A DNA stretch of 64,000 nt, taken from RYN-230 sp963723595. GTDB lineage: Bacteria; Actinomycetota; Actinomycetes; Streptosporangiales; Streptosporangiaceae. The notes beneath the pieces were generated by a model. That model did not search any database. It saw only the letters and a program-made list of their open reading frames with translations, and had not been told where the DNA came from. The stretch covers positions 992,001-1,056,000 of the forward strand of contig CAVRRQ010000010.1 in NCBI GenBank assembly GCA_963723595.1, written 5' to 3'. Below, piece by piece: positions 1 to 8,505 of this stretch. Every line of letters starts with the position of its first letter. Positions within the stretch are counted from its first letter, which is position 1. Both the position numbers and the translations under genes were made by a program.

Positions 1-58
1 GACGCACCCCGCCTGCCTCCCGGTACCGGCGGCCAGCTGGCGCACCAGAGGAGTCCTG

Positions 59-844
59 ATGAGCCCGGCCATGCCCTTCGACGAGGCCACCTCCCGCCGG
101 GTCGAGGCGACCTACAGCACTCCCGACGTGGCCGGGCAGCGCCGGACCATCCTCGCCGCGCTCGGCCTGAAGCCGGGCGAGGACGTGCTCGACATCGGAT
201 CGGGGCCGGGCTTCCTGGCCTGCGAGATGAGCAGCGAGGTCGGACCCGGCGGGTCGGTCACCGGTGTCGATCCGAGCGAGAACATGCTCTCCATCGCCCG
301 GGCCCGGTCCCGTCCGGCCGGGTCGGCCCCGGCCGAGTTCAGGCCCGGCGAGGCGACCGCGCTGACCTGCGCCGCGGGCTCGTTCGACGTCGTCACCTCC
401 ACCCAGGTGTATGAGTACGTCGATGACGTGCCGGCCGCGCTGGCCGAGGCGCGGCGGGTACTGCGTCCGCGAGGCAGGCTGCTCGTCCTCGACACCGACT
501 GGGACTCGATCGTCTGGCACTCCAGCGACGCTGGCCGGATGCGCCGGGTGCTCCGCGCCTGGGACGGGCACCTGGCCGACCCTCATCTGCCGAGGCGGCT
601 CCCCGGGCTGCTCGGAGACGCCGGCTTCTGCGTGACACAGCGGGCGGCCATCCCGTTGCTGAACGTCGGCTACGACCCGGACACCTACAGCGCCGGGCTC
701 ATCGACTTCGTCTCCGCGTTCGTGCCCAGGCGGAGCGGGATCACGGCCGGCGAGGTCACGGCCTGGGCGAGCGACCTCACCGGCCTCGGGCCCGCGTACT
801 TCTTCAGCCTCAACCGCTACCTGTTCCTCGCGGTCCTAGCATGA
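59..844 (+). CDS. Class I SAM-dependent methyltransferase
   Basis: A 261-residue protein with a class I methyltransferase fold. Motif I (VLDIGSGPG) lies at residues 43-51, and the acidic residue that would hold the SAM ribose is D72 in VTGVDPSEN. A motif-IV-like stretch (FDVVTSTQVYEYV) and a post-motif helix (ALAEARRVLRPRGRL) follow. The layout matches the UbiE/Methyltransf_11 group, which methylates small molecules; the substrate cannot be read from sequence. The ATG has GGAG 7-8 bases upstream. The stop overlaps an ATG at 841, so a downstream reading frame may be translationally coupled. Confidence 0.85.
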   Translation: MSPAMPFDEATSRRVEATYSTPDVAGQRRTILAALGLKPGEDVLDIGSGPGFLACEMSSEVGPGGSVTGVDPSENMLSIARARSRPAGSAPAEFRPGEATALTCAAGSFDVVTSTQVYEYVDDVPAALAEARRVLRPRGRLLVLDTDWDSIVWHSSDAGRMRRVLRAWDGHLADPHLPRRLPGLLGDAGFCVTQRAAIPLLNVGYDPDTYSAGLIDFVSAFVPRRSGITAGEVTAWASDLTGLGPAYFFSLNRYLFLAVLA

Positions 845-903
845 GCCATGATCGCGGGCACCCAGCCGCCCAGCGCCGGAACACTCGAAAGGCAACGCGA
901 CCC

Positions 904-1092
904 ATGAACTTCATGCTGATCATGAAGAACGAGAAGTCCGACCTGATGGCCATCGGCCCGGTGGCCCTCGAGTACCAGGCCGCGGTGCTCCGGGACGAAA
1001 TCGAGGAGAGCTCGGGCTGGACGTCGGTCGGGATCGCCCGGGTCCTCAACGAAGCGCAGGCCCGCGACGCCGCCACCGCCGGGCTCAGGTAA
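904..1092 (+). CDS. Small hypothetical protein downstream of the methyltransferase
   Basis: A short protein of about 62 residues starting MNFMLIMKNE, an opening that loosely recalls YCII-type dimeric barrel proteins; the rest is not recognisable. An earlier in-frame ATG at 841 overlaps the methyltransferase stop and would add 21 Arg-rich residues that look unlike folded protein. A GAAAGG lies 12 bases before 904. It could be the start of a longer gene whose remainder is lost. Existence and start are both uncertain. Confidence 0.35.
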   Translation: MNFMLIMKNEKSDLMAIGPVALEYQAAVLRDEIEESSGWTSVGIARVLNEAQARDAATAGLR

Positions 1093-1115
1093 GGCAGCCC
1101 CGGGCAGGCGCCCTG

Positions 1116-1168
1116 CTCAGGTGGCCCGGCTCAGGTGGCCCGGCTCAGGTGGCCCGGCTCAGGCGGCC
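1116..1168. repeat. 14-bp tandem repeat across a gene end
   Basis: Three exact copies of CTCAGGTGGCCCGG at 1116-1157 are followed by a partial diverged copy (CTCAGGCGGCC). The last copies run into the 3' end of the minus-strand oxidoreductase; its TGA stop (1159-1161 on this strand) lies inside the array. Because 14 is not a multiple of three, a change in copy number would not keep any frame through it. Confidence 0.85.
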
Positions 1169-2178
1169 TTGCGCCAGGCGTCCGCCAGGGCCACGAAGCT
1201 GCCGGTGCGGCGGGCCCGGTCCAGGCTCGGGGTGACGACCACGATCTCGTCGGCCTGGGCCATGTCCTTCATCTCCAGGAGCCGCTCCGCGACGACCTTG
1301 GGCTCACCGGTCACCATCCGGCCGTCGTCGCGCCGGCTGGCGCGGAACTCCTGCGAACGGGCGAAGTCGCGGACCTGCTCGGGCCGCAGCGGCTCGCGGA
1401 TCCCCCGGCGGATGTTCTGGATGGTCAGCGTCCACGCCGCCTCGAAGTCGACGATCGCCTCGTCGTCATCGCTGGCGAAGGCCAGCACCGACATCGCCGA
1501 GTACGGCGCCGCGCCCTCCGCCCGCGGCGTGAACTCGCGGCGGTAGCCGCGCAGCGCCTCGAACGCGAGCTCGGGGCTCATGTGATGAGCGAAGGCCGCA
1601 CTCAGCCCGTTGACCGCGGCGAACCGCGGGCCGTAGGCACTGGAGCCCAGCACGAACAATTCCGGCCGGTCCTCCACCACCGGCGCGGCCACCAGCGGCG
1701 CGTAAGGGTGACCCTCGGGGAAACCGTCGCCCAGGAACGCCAGCAGCTCGGCGACCTGCCCGGGGAACTCGGCCGCCGGGTCGGTCACCATCCCCCGGCG
1801 CAGCACATGGGCCGTCAGCGGGTCGGTGCCCGGGGCCCGGCCCAGCGCGAGGTCGATCCGCCCGGGATACATGGCCAGCAGGGTCCGGAACGACTCAGCG
1901 ACCTTGAGCGCGGCGTGGTTGGGCAGCATGATGCCCGCGGCGCCGACCCGGAGCCGCGAGGTGTGCGCCCCGATATGCGCAGTCAGCAACTCCGGAGCAC
2001 TGCAGGCCAGGCTCCTCATGTTGTGGTGCTCGGACACCCAGTACCGGCGATAACCGGCCTCCTCGACCGCCCGCGCGATCCCCACTGCGCCGGCGACAGA
2101 GGCACTGGCCCCTTCGCCGTACTCGATCCCGACGAAATCCAGCACCGCCAGCGGAAGAGACTCTGCTGCAACATCCAT
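1159..2178 (-). CDS. LLM class flavin-dependent oxidoreductase
   Basis: A 339-residue luciferase-like monooxygenase. The N-terminus (LAVLDFVGIEYGE...SVAGAVGIARAVEEAGYRRYWVSEHH) is typical of the bacterial-luciferase TIM barrel, and RIDLALGRAPGTDP in the middle marks the MsnO8/YhbW-like branch. These enzymes use FMN or F420 with reduced cofactor from a partner; the substrate is unknown. The length is normal and the C-terminus is complete. No good ribosome-binding site is visible before the ATG. It is followed by a 14-bp tandem array and precedes no obvious operon partner. Confidence 0.88.
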   Translation of the reverse strand: MDVAAESLPLAVLDFVGIEYGEGASASVAGAVGIARAVEEAGYRRYWVSEHHNMRSLACSAPELLTAHIGAHTSRLRVGAAGIMLPNHAALKVAESFRTLLAMYPGRIDLALGRAPGTDPLTAHVLRRGMVTDPAAEFPGQVAELLAFLGDGFPEGHPYAPLVAAPVVEDRPELFVLGSSAYGPRFAAVNGLSAAFAHHMSPELAFEALRGYRREFTPRAEGAAPYSAMSVLAFASDDDEAIVDFEAAWTLTIQNIRRGIREPLRPEQVRDFARSQEFRASRRDDGRMVTGEPKVVAERLLEMKDMAQADEIVVVTPSLDRARRTGSFVALADAWRKAA

Positions 2179-2381
2179 GTCCAGTCCAAGGCCCCGGCGC
2201 CGGGCCGCATTCCCGGGCCCGGTCTTGCTGCGCCGGGCCAGGGCGGCAGTTCAGCGGGGCGGGGCGCCGCAGGCTCGGCGACTCACCCTGGGCGTTGGTT
2301 ACCCCCGCGGGCTTGGAAACCGTTCCGTGTAACAGATCGGGGGGCGCCGTCGCTTTCATGCACGAACGGCTTCTTCCCCCC

Positions 2382-2420
2382 GGCAGTGCCCCGGCCGACC
2401 CCCGCGGCCGGGGCACTGCC
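2382..2420 (-). terminator. Strong 15-bp perfect inverted repeat
   Basis: Perfect 15-base arms (GGCAGTGCCCCGGCC at 2382-2396 and its complement at 2406-2420) flank a 9-base loop. It lies about 180 bases past the MOSC gene stop and 200 bases before the oxidoreductase start, all on the minus strand, so it probably ends MOSC transcription. No U-tract follows, as is usual in actinobacteria. The rest of 2179-2598 holds no gene I can support; it should contain the oxidoreductase promoter. Confidence 0.65.
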
Positions 2421-2589
2421 ATCCCCGCACGTGACGCTGCGGCGGCGGACAGAAGAGCCAGATCGCGCCGCCAGGCAAGTCGTAGCGAGAACTTTCGTGT
2501 TAATACCCGGGTCGCGCTTTCATGACTGTGACGGTCCCGGCGCCGTTAGTTAAAAGTAGTCACGAGGGGGGCGCGATACCGTTTCCGGT

Positions 2590-2607
2590 GGGCGGAAATT
2601 ACCGCCC
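2590..2607 (-). terminator. Hairpin at the MOSC gene stop
   Basis: GGGCGG (2590-2595) and CCGCCC (2602-2607) form a 6-bp stem around a 6-base AT-rich loop that contains the TAA stop of the MOSC gene. It may be a weak terminator or a 3'-end stabilising structure. The larger hairpin at 2382-2420 is the stronger candidate. Confidence 0.4.
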
Positions 2608-3525
2608 GGAGTGCTCGAGGACCTGGACCGGGTCGCCGACCCGGATGGAGCCCGGGGTATCCGGGATCATGTTCTGCCCGAAGACCAGCTGCTGGCCGAA
2701 CCGGCGGCGCTGGCCGAGCAGGGCGAGAGGCTGCCGGCCGCGCTCCGCCGTGGCCTGGTCGATCGTGGTCACCTGGCAGCGGCCGCACGGCTTGACCACG
2801 CGGAAGGTCACGCTGCCGATCCTGATCCGCCGCCAGCTGTCCTCGGCCCACGGCGGCACGTGGTCGATCACCACGTTGGGCCGGAACCGGTTCATGGGGA
2901 CGGGCGGATGGCCGCCTTCGGTGAGCCAGCGTCCGAGCGCCTGCAGGGAGCCGGTGCTGGTAAGCAGCAGCGGGTACCCATCCGCGAAGTTCACCCGGTC
3001 CCCCGGGGCCCCGTACTCCTGATCCACTTCCCGGCGGGTCGGATCGTCCAGGTAGACGAGGCGCACGGTGCGGCCCAGGAAACGCGACAGCCAGCTGTCC
3101 GCTGGCTTCCCGGCCGCGGCGGCGCAGAACCTGGACTTCCATACCGCAACGGAAACCATCTCGGCCTGGTCGCCCGCGGACGGCGCGCGGACCGTCAGCG
3201 GCGGGTGGCCGGCGGCCGACAGGGTGATCACATCGGCCGGCGGCCACGGCACATGCCCGGCCTGATCCGTTCCAGCGGCCGGGTAGGCCGCGGTGACCAG
3301 GGCCAGGGCCGGTTCCTCGCGCTGGCTGACGAACCGCCCGTTGCCGTCGATCACGAGCCACCGGCGGTCGCCGGCCAGGCCCCACGGCTCGACCACGGAC
3401 TCGCCGAGATCGACGGCCCGTCCGGCCTTCAGCGGATAGATATGGATCGACGCGAGACGGCCGGGTCCTTCCGCGCCGTTCCCGCGCCGCTGCTCAATGT
3501 GCCGCTTCGTACTTGCGCTCCACAT
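2599..3525 (-). CDS. MOSC domain-containing protein
   Basis: About 308 residues. The N-terminal beta-barrel opens with LASIHIYPLKAG and contains EPWGLAGDRRWLV, the hallmark of MOSC_N. The C-terminal MOSC core has NRFRPNVVID and the conserved Cys motif KPCGRCQVTTID. The family (YcbX, mARC, MOCOS C-terminal) moves sulfur or binds molybdenum cofactor; a role in Moco-dependent reduction is an inference. The ATG at 3525 overlaps the upstream Lsr2 gene by 32 bases, and no better start lies between the Lsr2 stop and the conserved N-terminus. The real start is therefore uncertain, but translational coupling to lsr2 is likely. Confidence 0.82.
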   Translation of the reverse strand: MWSASTKRHIEQRRGNGAEGPGRLASIHIYPLKAGRAVDLGESVVEPWGLAGDRRWLVIDGNGRFVSQREEPALALVTAAYPAAGTDQAGHVPWPPADVITLSAAGHPPLTVRAPSAGDQAEMVSVAVWKSRFCAAAAGKPADSWLSRFLGRTVRLVYLDDPTRREVDQEYGAPGDRVNFADGYPLLLTSTGSLQALGRWLTEGGHPPVPMNRFRPNVVIDHVPPWAEDSWRRIRIGSVTFRVVKPCGRCQVTTIDQATAERGRQPLALLGQRRRFGQQLVFGQNMIPDTPGSIRVGDPVQVLEHSGR

Positions 3526-3817
3526 CGGCCGGGATCCGCCCGCGGTCGCTGACCACCATGCCCTGCGTCTTGGCCCAGTCCCGGACGCTGGCGCTGTGCT
3601 GGCGGCTGCTCGCCGTCCTGCGGCCCGCGGCGGGAACGCGCCGCACCTTCCTCGCATGAGGGATGAACTGCTGGGCCACCTTGTCCAGGCCCCGTCCGTC
3701 CTTCGCACACAGGTCGATCTCGAGGACGTGCCCGTCGATGCTGATCGACCGGGTCCGCGTCTCCTTCGTGCCACCGCAAAGGTCGCACGTCACCGTGACA
3801 GTAGTCTGCGTCGCCAT
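3494..3817 (-). CDS. lsr2: Lsr2-family nucleoid protein with a CxxC N-terminus
   Basis: A 107-residue protein. The C-terminal 35 residues (VRDWAKTQGMVVSDRGRIP) match the Lsr2 DNA-binding domain, which inserts an RGR loop into the minor groove of AT-rich DNA. The N-terminal dimerisation part keeps the Lsr2 pattern (SISIDGHVLEIDL) but opens with CDLCG and has another Cys in DLCAKDG, a possible zinc site absent from mycobacterial Lsr2. It probably acts as a DNA-bridging silencer. GGGGTGGGG precedes the ATG. A second copy with the same Cys pattern lies at 30867-31196. Confidence 0.87.
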   Translation of the reverse strand: MATQTTVTVTCDLCGGTKETRTRSISIDGHVLEIDLCAKDGRGLDKVAQQFIPHARKVRRVPAAGRRTASSRQHSASVRDWAKTQGMVVSDRGRIPADVERKYEAAH

Positions 3818-3940
3818 TTCCCCACCCCTGATGCTCCGTTACCGCTCGGCGTGAGGATACACGATTCAGCCATTCACCCACGTCAGGGACTCGCCCAAGC
3901 CGTCAGTCATACGGCCCGGATTCCGTAATCCCGGCGTCAC

Positions 3941-4174
3941 TCAGGCGGCCTCGGGAGTGGCCAGCGCGTCAAAGTCCCCGGTCTTCGCCCGCTGCAGGAA
4001 CTCGGCCCACTCCCCGGGGGTAAACACCAGCGGGTCACGACCGGGGAACTTGGAGTCGCGCACCAGGACGTTGATACCTCCCGCGCCCTGACGCCAGGCG
4101 ATCTCTACGCAGTTACCGTCGCTGCTGTGACTGGACTTGCGCCACACCTGCCCTGAACCGTCCATAACTCGCAC
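3941..4174 (-). CDS. DUF397 domain-containing protein
   Basis: A 77-residue protein with the DUF397 signature WRKSSHSSDGNCVEIA, then VLVRDSKFPGRDPLVFTPGEWAEFL. These small proteins occur in many copies in streptomycetes and relatives, usually beside a helix-turn-helix gene of the BldB/WhiJ type, where they modulate development or secondary metabolism. No helix-turn-helix gene is adjacent here, which is unusual. Translation may start at GTG 4174 or at the in-frame ATG 4165. The gap 4175-4403 holds no supportable gene and should carry the promoters of this gene and the peroxiredoxin gene. Confidence 0.85.
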   Translation of the reverse strand: MRVMDGSGQVWRKSSHSSDGNCVEIAWRQGAGGINVLVRDSKFPGRDPLVFTPGEWAEFLQRAKTGDFDALATPEAA

Positions 4175-4403
4175 GCGAGGCGCCCTTCTCTAGCTGGCAG
4201 CCAGTGGTCCCGCTGCCGGAACTGCCCGGCCAGCGTGCGCTATGCGCCCGGACGGCAATGTTGCACCCGCCTTGATGATTGCCTTGCCGTCCAGGTCAGC
4301 CCGGATGAGAGACAGCGGCACCGGCGCGCACGGGACGCCAGGCGGGGTGGGACTACGCTTGGGGGGCGGCCCACGGCGAGCGGGCCCCAGGGAGGCTGGC
4401 GGC

Positions 4404-4880
4404 ATGGCACACGGCATCCAGGTCGGCGAGAAGGCCCCCGACTTCACTCTCCCGGCGCAGTCCGGTGACCCGGTCCGGCTGCAGGACCGGCTCGGCGAGC
4501 GGGTCGTCGTCCTGTACTTCTACCCCCGGGACGACACTCGCGGCTGCACCGCCGAGGCGTGTGCCTTCCGCGACAGTTACGAGGTCTTCGCCGACGCCGG
4601 CGCCGAGGTGATCGGGGTCAGCTCCGACTCTGTCGACAAGCACGCGGCCTTCGCCGGCAAACACGAGCTGCCTTTCACGCTGCTCAGCGATCGGGGTGGC
4701 CAGGTCCGCAAGCGCTACGGGGTCCCGGCGGTGCTCGGCCTGCTGCCCGGCCGGGTCACGTACGTGATCGACCGTCAGGGCACGGTCCGGCACGTGTTCA
4801 ATTCCATGACCAACATCGGCCAGCATGTCGGCGACGCGCTCGAGGTGGTCCGGCAGCTGCAGGCCGAGCAGGCCGCCTGA
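4404..4880 (+). CDS. bcp: Peroxiredoxin, Bcp/PrxQ type
   Basis: A 158-residue thioredoxin-fold peroxidase. The N-terminus VGEKAPDFTLP and the active site GCTAEACAFRD place the peroxidatic Cys at residue 48 and the resolving Cys at 53. That five-residue spacing is diagnostic of the alpha-type PrxQ/Bcp group, which reduces alkyl hydroperoxides and H2O2 with thioredoxin as donor. It is cytoplasmic. The start at 4404 is chosen because AGGGAGG lies 8 bases upstream and homology begins there, though the frame stays open upstream. The Nudix remnant starts 6 bases after the stop and was probably co-transcribed. Confidence 0.92.
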   Translation: MAHGIQVGEKAPDFTLPAQSGDPVRLQDRLGERVVVLYFYPRDDTRGCTAEACAFRDSYEVFADAGAEVIGVSSDSVDKHAAFAGKHELPFTLLSDRGGQVRKRYGVPAVLGLLPGRVTYVIDRQGTVRHVFNSMTNIGQHVGDALEVVRQLQAEQAA

Positions 4881-4886
4881 CCGCGG

Positions 4887-5293
4887 ATGGCCCCGGGCCT
4901 GATCGACACGGTGGCGTGGGTGCTGGTGGAGGAGGGCAGGATCCTGTGCGCCCGGCCCCGCGGGAAGGGCATCTTCTACATCCCCGGCGGGAAGCGGGAA
5001 GGCACGGAGACCGACCTGCAGGCCCTGCTGCGCGAGATCACCGAGGAACTGACGGTCACGCTGCAGCCGGAGACGGTCAGGCACGTGGGCACCTATAGGC
5101 CGGCCCGCCGGACGGCCAGCCGGGCGGGGCGGTGGTGCGCATGAGCTGCTACAGCGGCGACTACGCCGGAACCCTGATCCCCAGCAGCGAGATCGAGGAG
5201 TTTGCGTGGTTCTGCTACGCGGACCGTTCCCGGGTACCGCCGGTGGACCAGCTGCTCTTCGACGACCTCAAGGCCGCTGGCGAGCTGCGATGA
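4887..5293 (+). pseudogene. Nudix hydrolase, frameshifted
   Basis: The first frame (from ATG 4887) gives a Nudix fold with the full Nudix box: GKREGTE...REITEEL at residues 34-56. That frame then runs into unrelated sequence. The natural continuation (GPPDGQPGGAVVRMSCYSG, then EIEEFAWFCYADRSRVPPVD) lies in another frame from 5099 to the TGA at 5291-5293. One missing base near 5097-5099 explains the break. Restored, the protein would be about 135 residues, a normal length for an MutT-like NDP-X hydrolase. The catalytic box is intact, so the lost part is the C-terminal sheet. It may be a recent mutation or a sequence error. Confidence 0.8.
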
Positions 5294-5337
5294 CGGCGGC
5301 TTGCGCAGGCCGCCGGCCATGGAGCGCCTGGTGAGCG

Positions 5338-6391
5338 TCAGCCGGCGCGGCGGCTGGCGAAGGTGCGCCGGTAGGCCTGCGGGCTGGTGTGCACGGCCCG
5401 GCTGAAGTGCTTGCGAAGGTTGGCTGCGGTGGAGAAGCCGCTCTTCTCCGCGACCGAGTTCGACCGGCAGGTCACTCGTTTCCAGCAGCCGCTGGGCCAG
5501 CTGGATGCGCTGCTGGATCAGCCACTGGTAGGGAGTGGTGCCGGTGCTGGCCAGGAACTGCCGGGCGAACGTGCGCGGGCTCATGGCGGCCCGGGCGGCC
5601 AGGTCCTCGACGGTTATCGGCTCGTCCAGGTGTTCCTGGAGCCAGCCGACGGTGCCGGCGAACAGGCTGGAATGGTCGAGCGCGGGCATCGGTGCCTCGA
5701 TGTACTGCGCCTGGCCTCCCTCGCGCTGGGGCGGGACGACGAGCTGGCGGGCGAGCCGGGTGGCGATCTCGGTGCCGTAGTCCTGGCGGACCATGTGCAG
5801 GCACAGGTCGATGCTGGCGGCGCTCCCGGCTGAGGTCAGGATGTCGCCCTCGTCGACGAACAGGACGCCGGGATCCACGGTGATCCTGGGATGCTGGCGG
5901 GCGAGCGCGTCGCATTCTGTCCAGTGCGTGGTGGCGCGGCGCCCGTCGAGCAGGCCGGCGGCGGCCAGGGCGAACGCGCCCGTGCACAGCGACGCGATGC
6001 GGCTGCCCCGTGCGTGCGCCTGCCGCAGGGCATCGAGCATCCCCGCCGGGTACGGCCTGGGGGAGACGGTCGGCAGCACGATCACCGTGCTCGCACTGCG
6101 GATCCGCCCGGGTCCGTGAGCGGGCAGGATCTGGAATCCGCTGTCGGTGGTCACCGGACCCCCGGTGATGCCGCACACGAAGGAGCGGTACCAGGGAACT
6201 CCGCAGATGGCGGCCCACTCGTCGCCGAAGACGTCGCAGGCGACGCCCAGCTCGAACGCGGTGACCCCGTCCGAGACCACGATGGCGACCGTCTGGCCGT
6301 CACGCTCCACCGCACCGCCTGCCGCGCTCCCCGGTGCACGGCCAGCGTCGCGCCCGGGATCGCTCAGGTTGGCAGGATAGTTGCGCACCAT
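5338..6391 (-). pseudogene. GlxA-type transcriptional regulator (DJ-1/PfpI + AraC HTH), frameshifted
   Basis: The N-terminal DJ-1/PfpI-like domain (TVAIVVSDGVTAFELGVACDVF; nucleophile-elbow-like SLCTGAFALAAAGLLDG) is followed by an AraC-type domain (ITVEDLAARAAMSPRTFARQF). The second helix-turn-helix continues in a different frame: after LPVE the expected VAEKSGFSTAANLRKHFSRA is read only after skipping one base near 5453-5462, ending at the stop 5338-5340. Read straight, the C-terminus is unrelated and the second DNA-recognition helix is lost. These regulators sense small ligands through the DJ-1 domain. The start is set at ATG 6391; its ribosome-binding site is weak. Confidence 0.8.
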
Positions 6392-6440
6392 GACAAAGAT
6401 GCCACTTATCTGCGCAGGTGTCGAGGCCCACGATGGAGGC

Positions 6441-6962
6441 ATGACCATGCATCTGCTGCCCCGAACCACTTCCTCCGGCCACCGGCCCCGGGACCACCGG
6501 CCCTGGGACCGCTGGCTGGCCCGCGTGAGCGCACTGTTCCTGGACGACCAGCTGGCGGCCGGATACCGGGAAGGAACCAGCCGGATCCTGGCCTTCCGCG
6601 CCCAGCAGGTCTCCTCGGCGGCGGGACGGCGGGAGCTGGCCCAGCGCTGGGCTCACCTGCTCGATGAGAGCCGCCTGCCGCCGGTACCGCGGTCGCCCCG
6701 GGCACCGTTGTGCCGTGATCGCATCGCCGCCGCCGAACAGGACGTGCGGACCATGATCGGCGTCCTCACCGGCCCCCTCCCGGTCACCGCCCGCGGCGCC
6801 GCGATGGCGAGTTACCTGCTCAGCGACGGCGCGGGGCCGCTGTATAACCGCCACTCCCCCGTCAGCCTGGAGGTGGCCGTGCGGGAAGCGGCCAGGCAGA
6901 TGACCGGCCCTTCCGCCAGCATCCGGGCTGGCCGGGCCGACCGGGAACAGTGCTACCGGTGA
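6441..6962 (+). CDS. Hypothetical protein
   Basis: A 173-residue protein that I do not recognise. The start is clear: ATG 6441 with GGAGG 4 bases upstream. The middle is predicted helical (LDDQLAAGYREGTSRILAFRAQQV, then RELAQRWAHLLD), followed by RDRIAAAEQDVRTMIGVLTGPLPV and a short C-terminal helix. There is no signal peptide, membrane segment or Cys pair. It is divergent from the GlxA-type regulator with a 49-base gap, so that regulator may control it; this is inference from position only. Confidence 0.6.
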   Translation: MTMHLLPRTTSSGHRPRDHRPWDRWLARVSALFLDDQLAAGYREGTSRILAFRAQQVSSAAGRRELAQRWAHLLDESRLPPVPRSPRAPLCRDRIAAAEQDVRTMIGVLTGPLPVTARGAAMASYLLSDGAGPLYNRHSPVSLEVAVREAARQMTGPSASIRAGRADREQCYR

Positions 6963-7030
6963 TCCCCGAGTCCCTGAACCGGCGCGCTGCGGGCCGCTGC
7001 CTGCCCGCGGCCGGCCGGTAGGTTTGGCCG

Positions 7031-7699
7031 GTGATCCCGGTCAGCTTTCATGATTTTTTCGGTGGCTGCGCCACCGTCGCTGGCGCGCTCATCGGGCTGC
7101 TGTTCGTGGCCATCTCAGTGTCCCCGGGGAAACTGACCGGCCAAAGCGCTGAGGCTGAGCACCAGGTGAAGGCGGGGGCAGCCTTCTCCGCCTTGGTCAA
7201 CACCCTGGTGATCGCGCTGGTGGCCCTGCTGCCCGGAGCCAGCTTCAGTACCACTGTCCTTATCCTGGCCGCAGCCGGACTTTCATCCACCGCCGGGCTG
7301 GTCATCGTGCTGTGGCGGCAGCACGGGAAACGGGTTGACCTGAGCTCGGTCATCATGCTCACGGTCCTGCTGGGGCTGTACGGCCTGCAGCTGGCTAACG
7401 GCCTGGAACTGGGCAGTTCTCCGCACAACCTGGGCCTGATCAGCAACCAGGGAGGGCTGGTCATCGGGTTCTTCGTGTTCGCGATCGCCCGGGCCTGGTC
7501 GCTCGTCGGCGCCCAGGACTCCCGCCTCCTGTCCGCCGTGGCCGGGATGACCCGCCAGCCCGCGGCCGGCCCGGAACCCGACCCGGTACCGCCTGGCCGC
7601 TCCTCCCGCAATCCCGGAATGAGCCGTGAGAACTGGGCAGAATCAGGGTCATGCGCCGTGAGCCACATCCCTACCTGCGAGGCGAACTGGTCGTCGTGA
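7031..7699 (+). CDS. Integral membrane protein, unknown function
   Basis: A 222-residue protein with about five hydrophobic segments: residues 10-30 (GGCATVAGALIGLLFVAISV), 50-70, 75-97, 108-125 and 140-160. A Pro-rich cytoplasmic tail follows. The opening (VSFHDFFGGCATVAGALIGLLFVAISVSP) is shared by many uncharacterised actinobacterial membrane proteins. Translation begins at GTG 7031. The 3' end overlaps the VOC gene by 49 bases; the overlapping tail is low in conservation, so the last residues may not matter. Confidence 0.72.
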   Translation: MIPVSFHDFFGGCATVAGALIGLLFVAISVSPGKLTGQSAEAEHQVKAGAAFSALVNTLVIALVALLPGASFSTTVLILAAAGLSSTAGLVIVLWRQHGKRVDLSSVIMLTVLLGLYGLQLANGLELGSSPHNLGLISNQGGLVIGFFVFAIARAWSLVGAQDSRLLSAVAGMTRQPAAGPEPDPVPPGRSSRNPGMSRENWAESGSCAVSHIPTCEANWSS

Positions 7700-8049
7700 T
7701 CGACTGCTCGGACCTGGGCCGCTCCGCAGAATTCTGGACCGGCGTGCTGGGCTATGACCGGGACGGCGTGGCCAGCGGCCGCTATCAGACCCTGCTGCCA
7801 GCTGATGGCCAGGGCGCCGAGATCCTTCTCCAGCGGGTTCCCGAGGACAAGCACGGCAAGAACCGGGTTCATCTTGACCTACGCACCCGCGATCTTGTGC
7901 CTGAGATGGGCAGGCTTGTCAGCCTGGGGGCCCGGGTCCTGACGCGGGAACCGGTCAGGGAGGCCGGATGGCAATGGCACATCCTGGCCGACCCGGACGG
8001 CAACGAGTTCTGCGTCCTGCAGCCACCAGCGTCGCACTGGCCGGACTAG
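7651..8049 (+). CDS. VOC family protein (glyoxalase-like)
   Basis: A 132-residue protein made of two beta-alpha-beta-beta-beta units. ELVVVIDCSDLGRSAEFWTGVLGY opens the first, and HILADPDGNEFCVLQ closes the second. Metal-binding candidates are His in NRVHLDLR and Glu in GNEFCVL. The family includes glyoxalase I, fosfomycin resistance and dioxygenase enzymes; this short divergent form has no assignable substrate. It overlaps the preceding membrane-protein gene. Confidence 0.82.
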   Translation: MRREPHPYLRGELVVVIDCSDLGRSAEFWTGVLGYDRDGVASGRYQTLLPADGQGAEILLQRVPEDKHGKNRVHLDLRTRDLVPEMGRLVSLGARVLTREPVREAGWQWHILADPDGNEFCVLQPPASHWPD

Positions 8050-8058
8050 GTCCGGGAG

Positions 8059-8451
8059 TCACACCGGCCGGCCGAGGAAGCCGGCCAGGCGGTCGACGGC
8101 GGGCGCATCCTGGGCGACCGGGACTTCCGCAGCGAACGGGGCGCCGGGGCCTTCTGGCCGCGACGTGAGCTGCTGCCTGGCCGCGGCCAGCGCCCGTTCG
8201 GCGGCGCCGTCGGGGAAGTCCGCCTGCTGCCCGGTAGCGCGGGCCAGATCCCAGCCGTGCACGAGGAGCTCGACCACGCGGACGTGCAGCAGGGCCGTGC
8301 CTGGCCCGGTCCCGAAGGGGGCGGTGTACACCGATTCGAGCACGCCGGGGGCAGCGAACGCTTCCCGCAACTCCTGCCCGGCCCGCCGGAAGGCGGCCAG
8401 CGGATCGCCGTGGAGGTGGTCGCCTGGATAACGATCAGCATCACGGGGATC
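8059..8451 (-). pseudogene. 5'-truncated TIGR03086/maleylpyruvate-isomerase-like protein
   Basis: The frame encodes the C-terminal two-thirds of a TIGR03086 protein: GDHLHGDPLAAFRRAGQELR, then LLHVRVVELLVHGWDLARATGQ, ending in DRLAGFLGRPV. The family is usually about 190 residues and starts with a DinB-like bundle carrying metal-binding His. Here an in-frame TAA at 8452-8454 lies directly upstream and there is no suitable start codon before TTG/ATG-poor sequence. About the first 70 residues, with at least one metal ligand, are gone. The broken edge lies in the promoter region of the NCS1 permease gene. Confidence 0.7.
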
Positions 8452-8505
8452 TTAAACTGCGCGCAAATACTTCCGTTCCTGCCGAAGTCAGGCGAGAGTC
8501 TTCGC

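Noticed and set aside
1135..2553. Long plus-strand frame opposite the luciferase-like oxidoreductase
   Set aside because: Antisense shadow of a clear minus-strand gene, with a composition unlike real protein.
4190..4447. Minus-strand frame between the DUF397 and peroxiredoxin genes, considered as the missing helix-turn-helix partner
   Set aside because: The product is Pro/Ala-rich with no helix-turn-helix pattern, and it overlaps the peroxiredoxin start.
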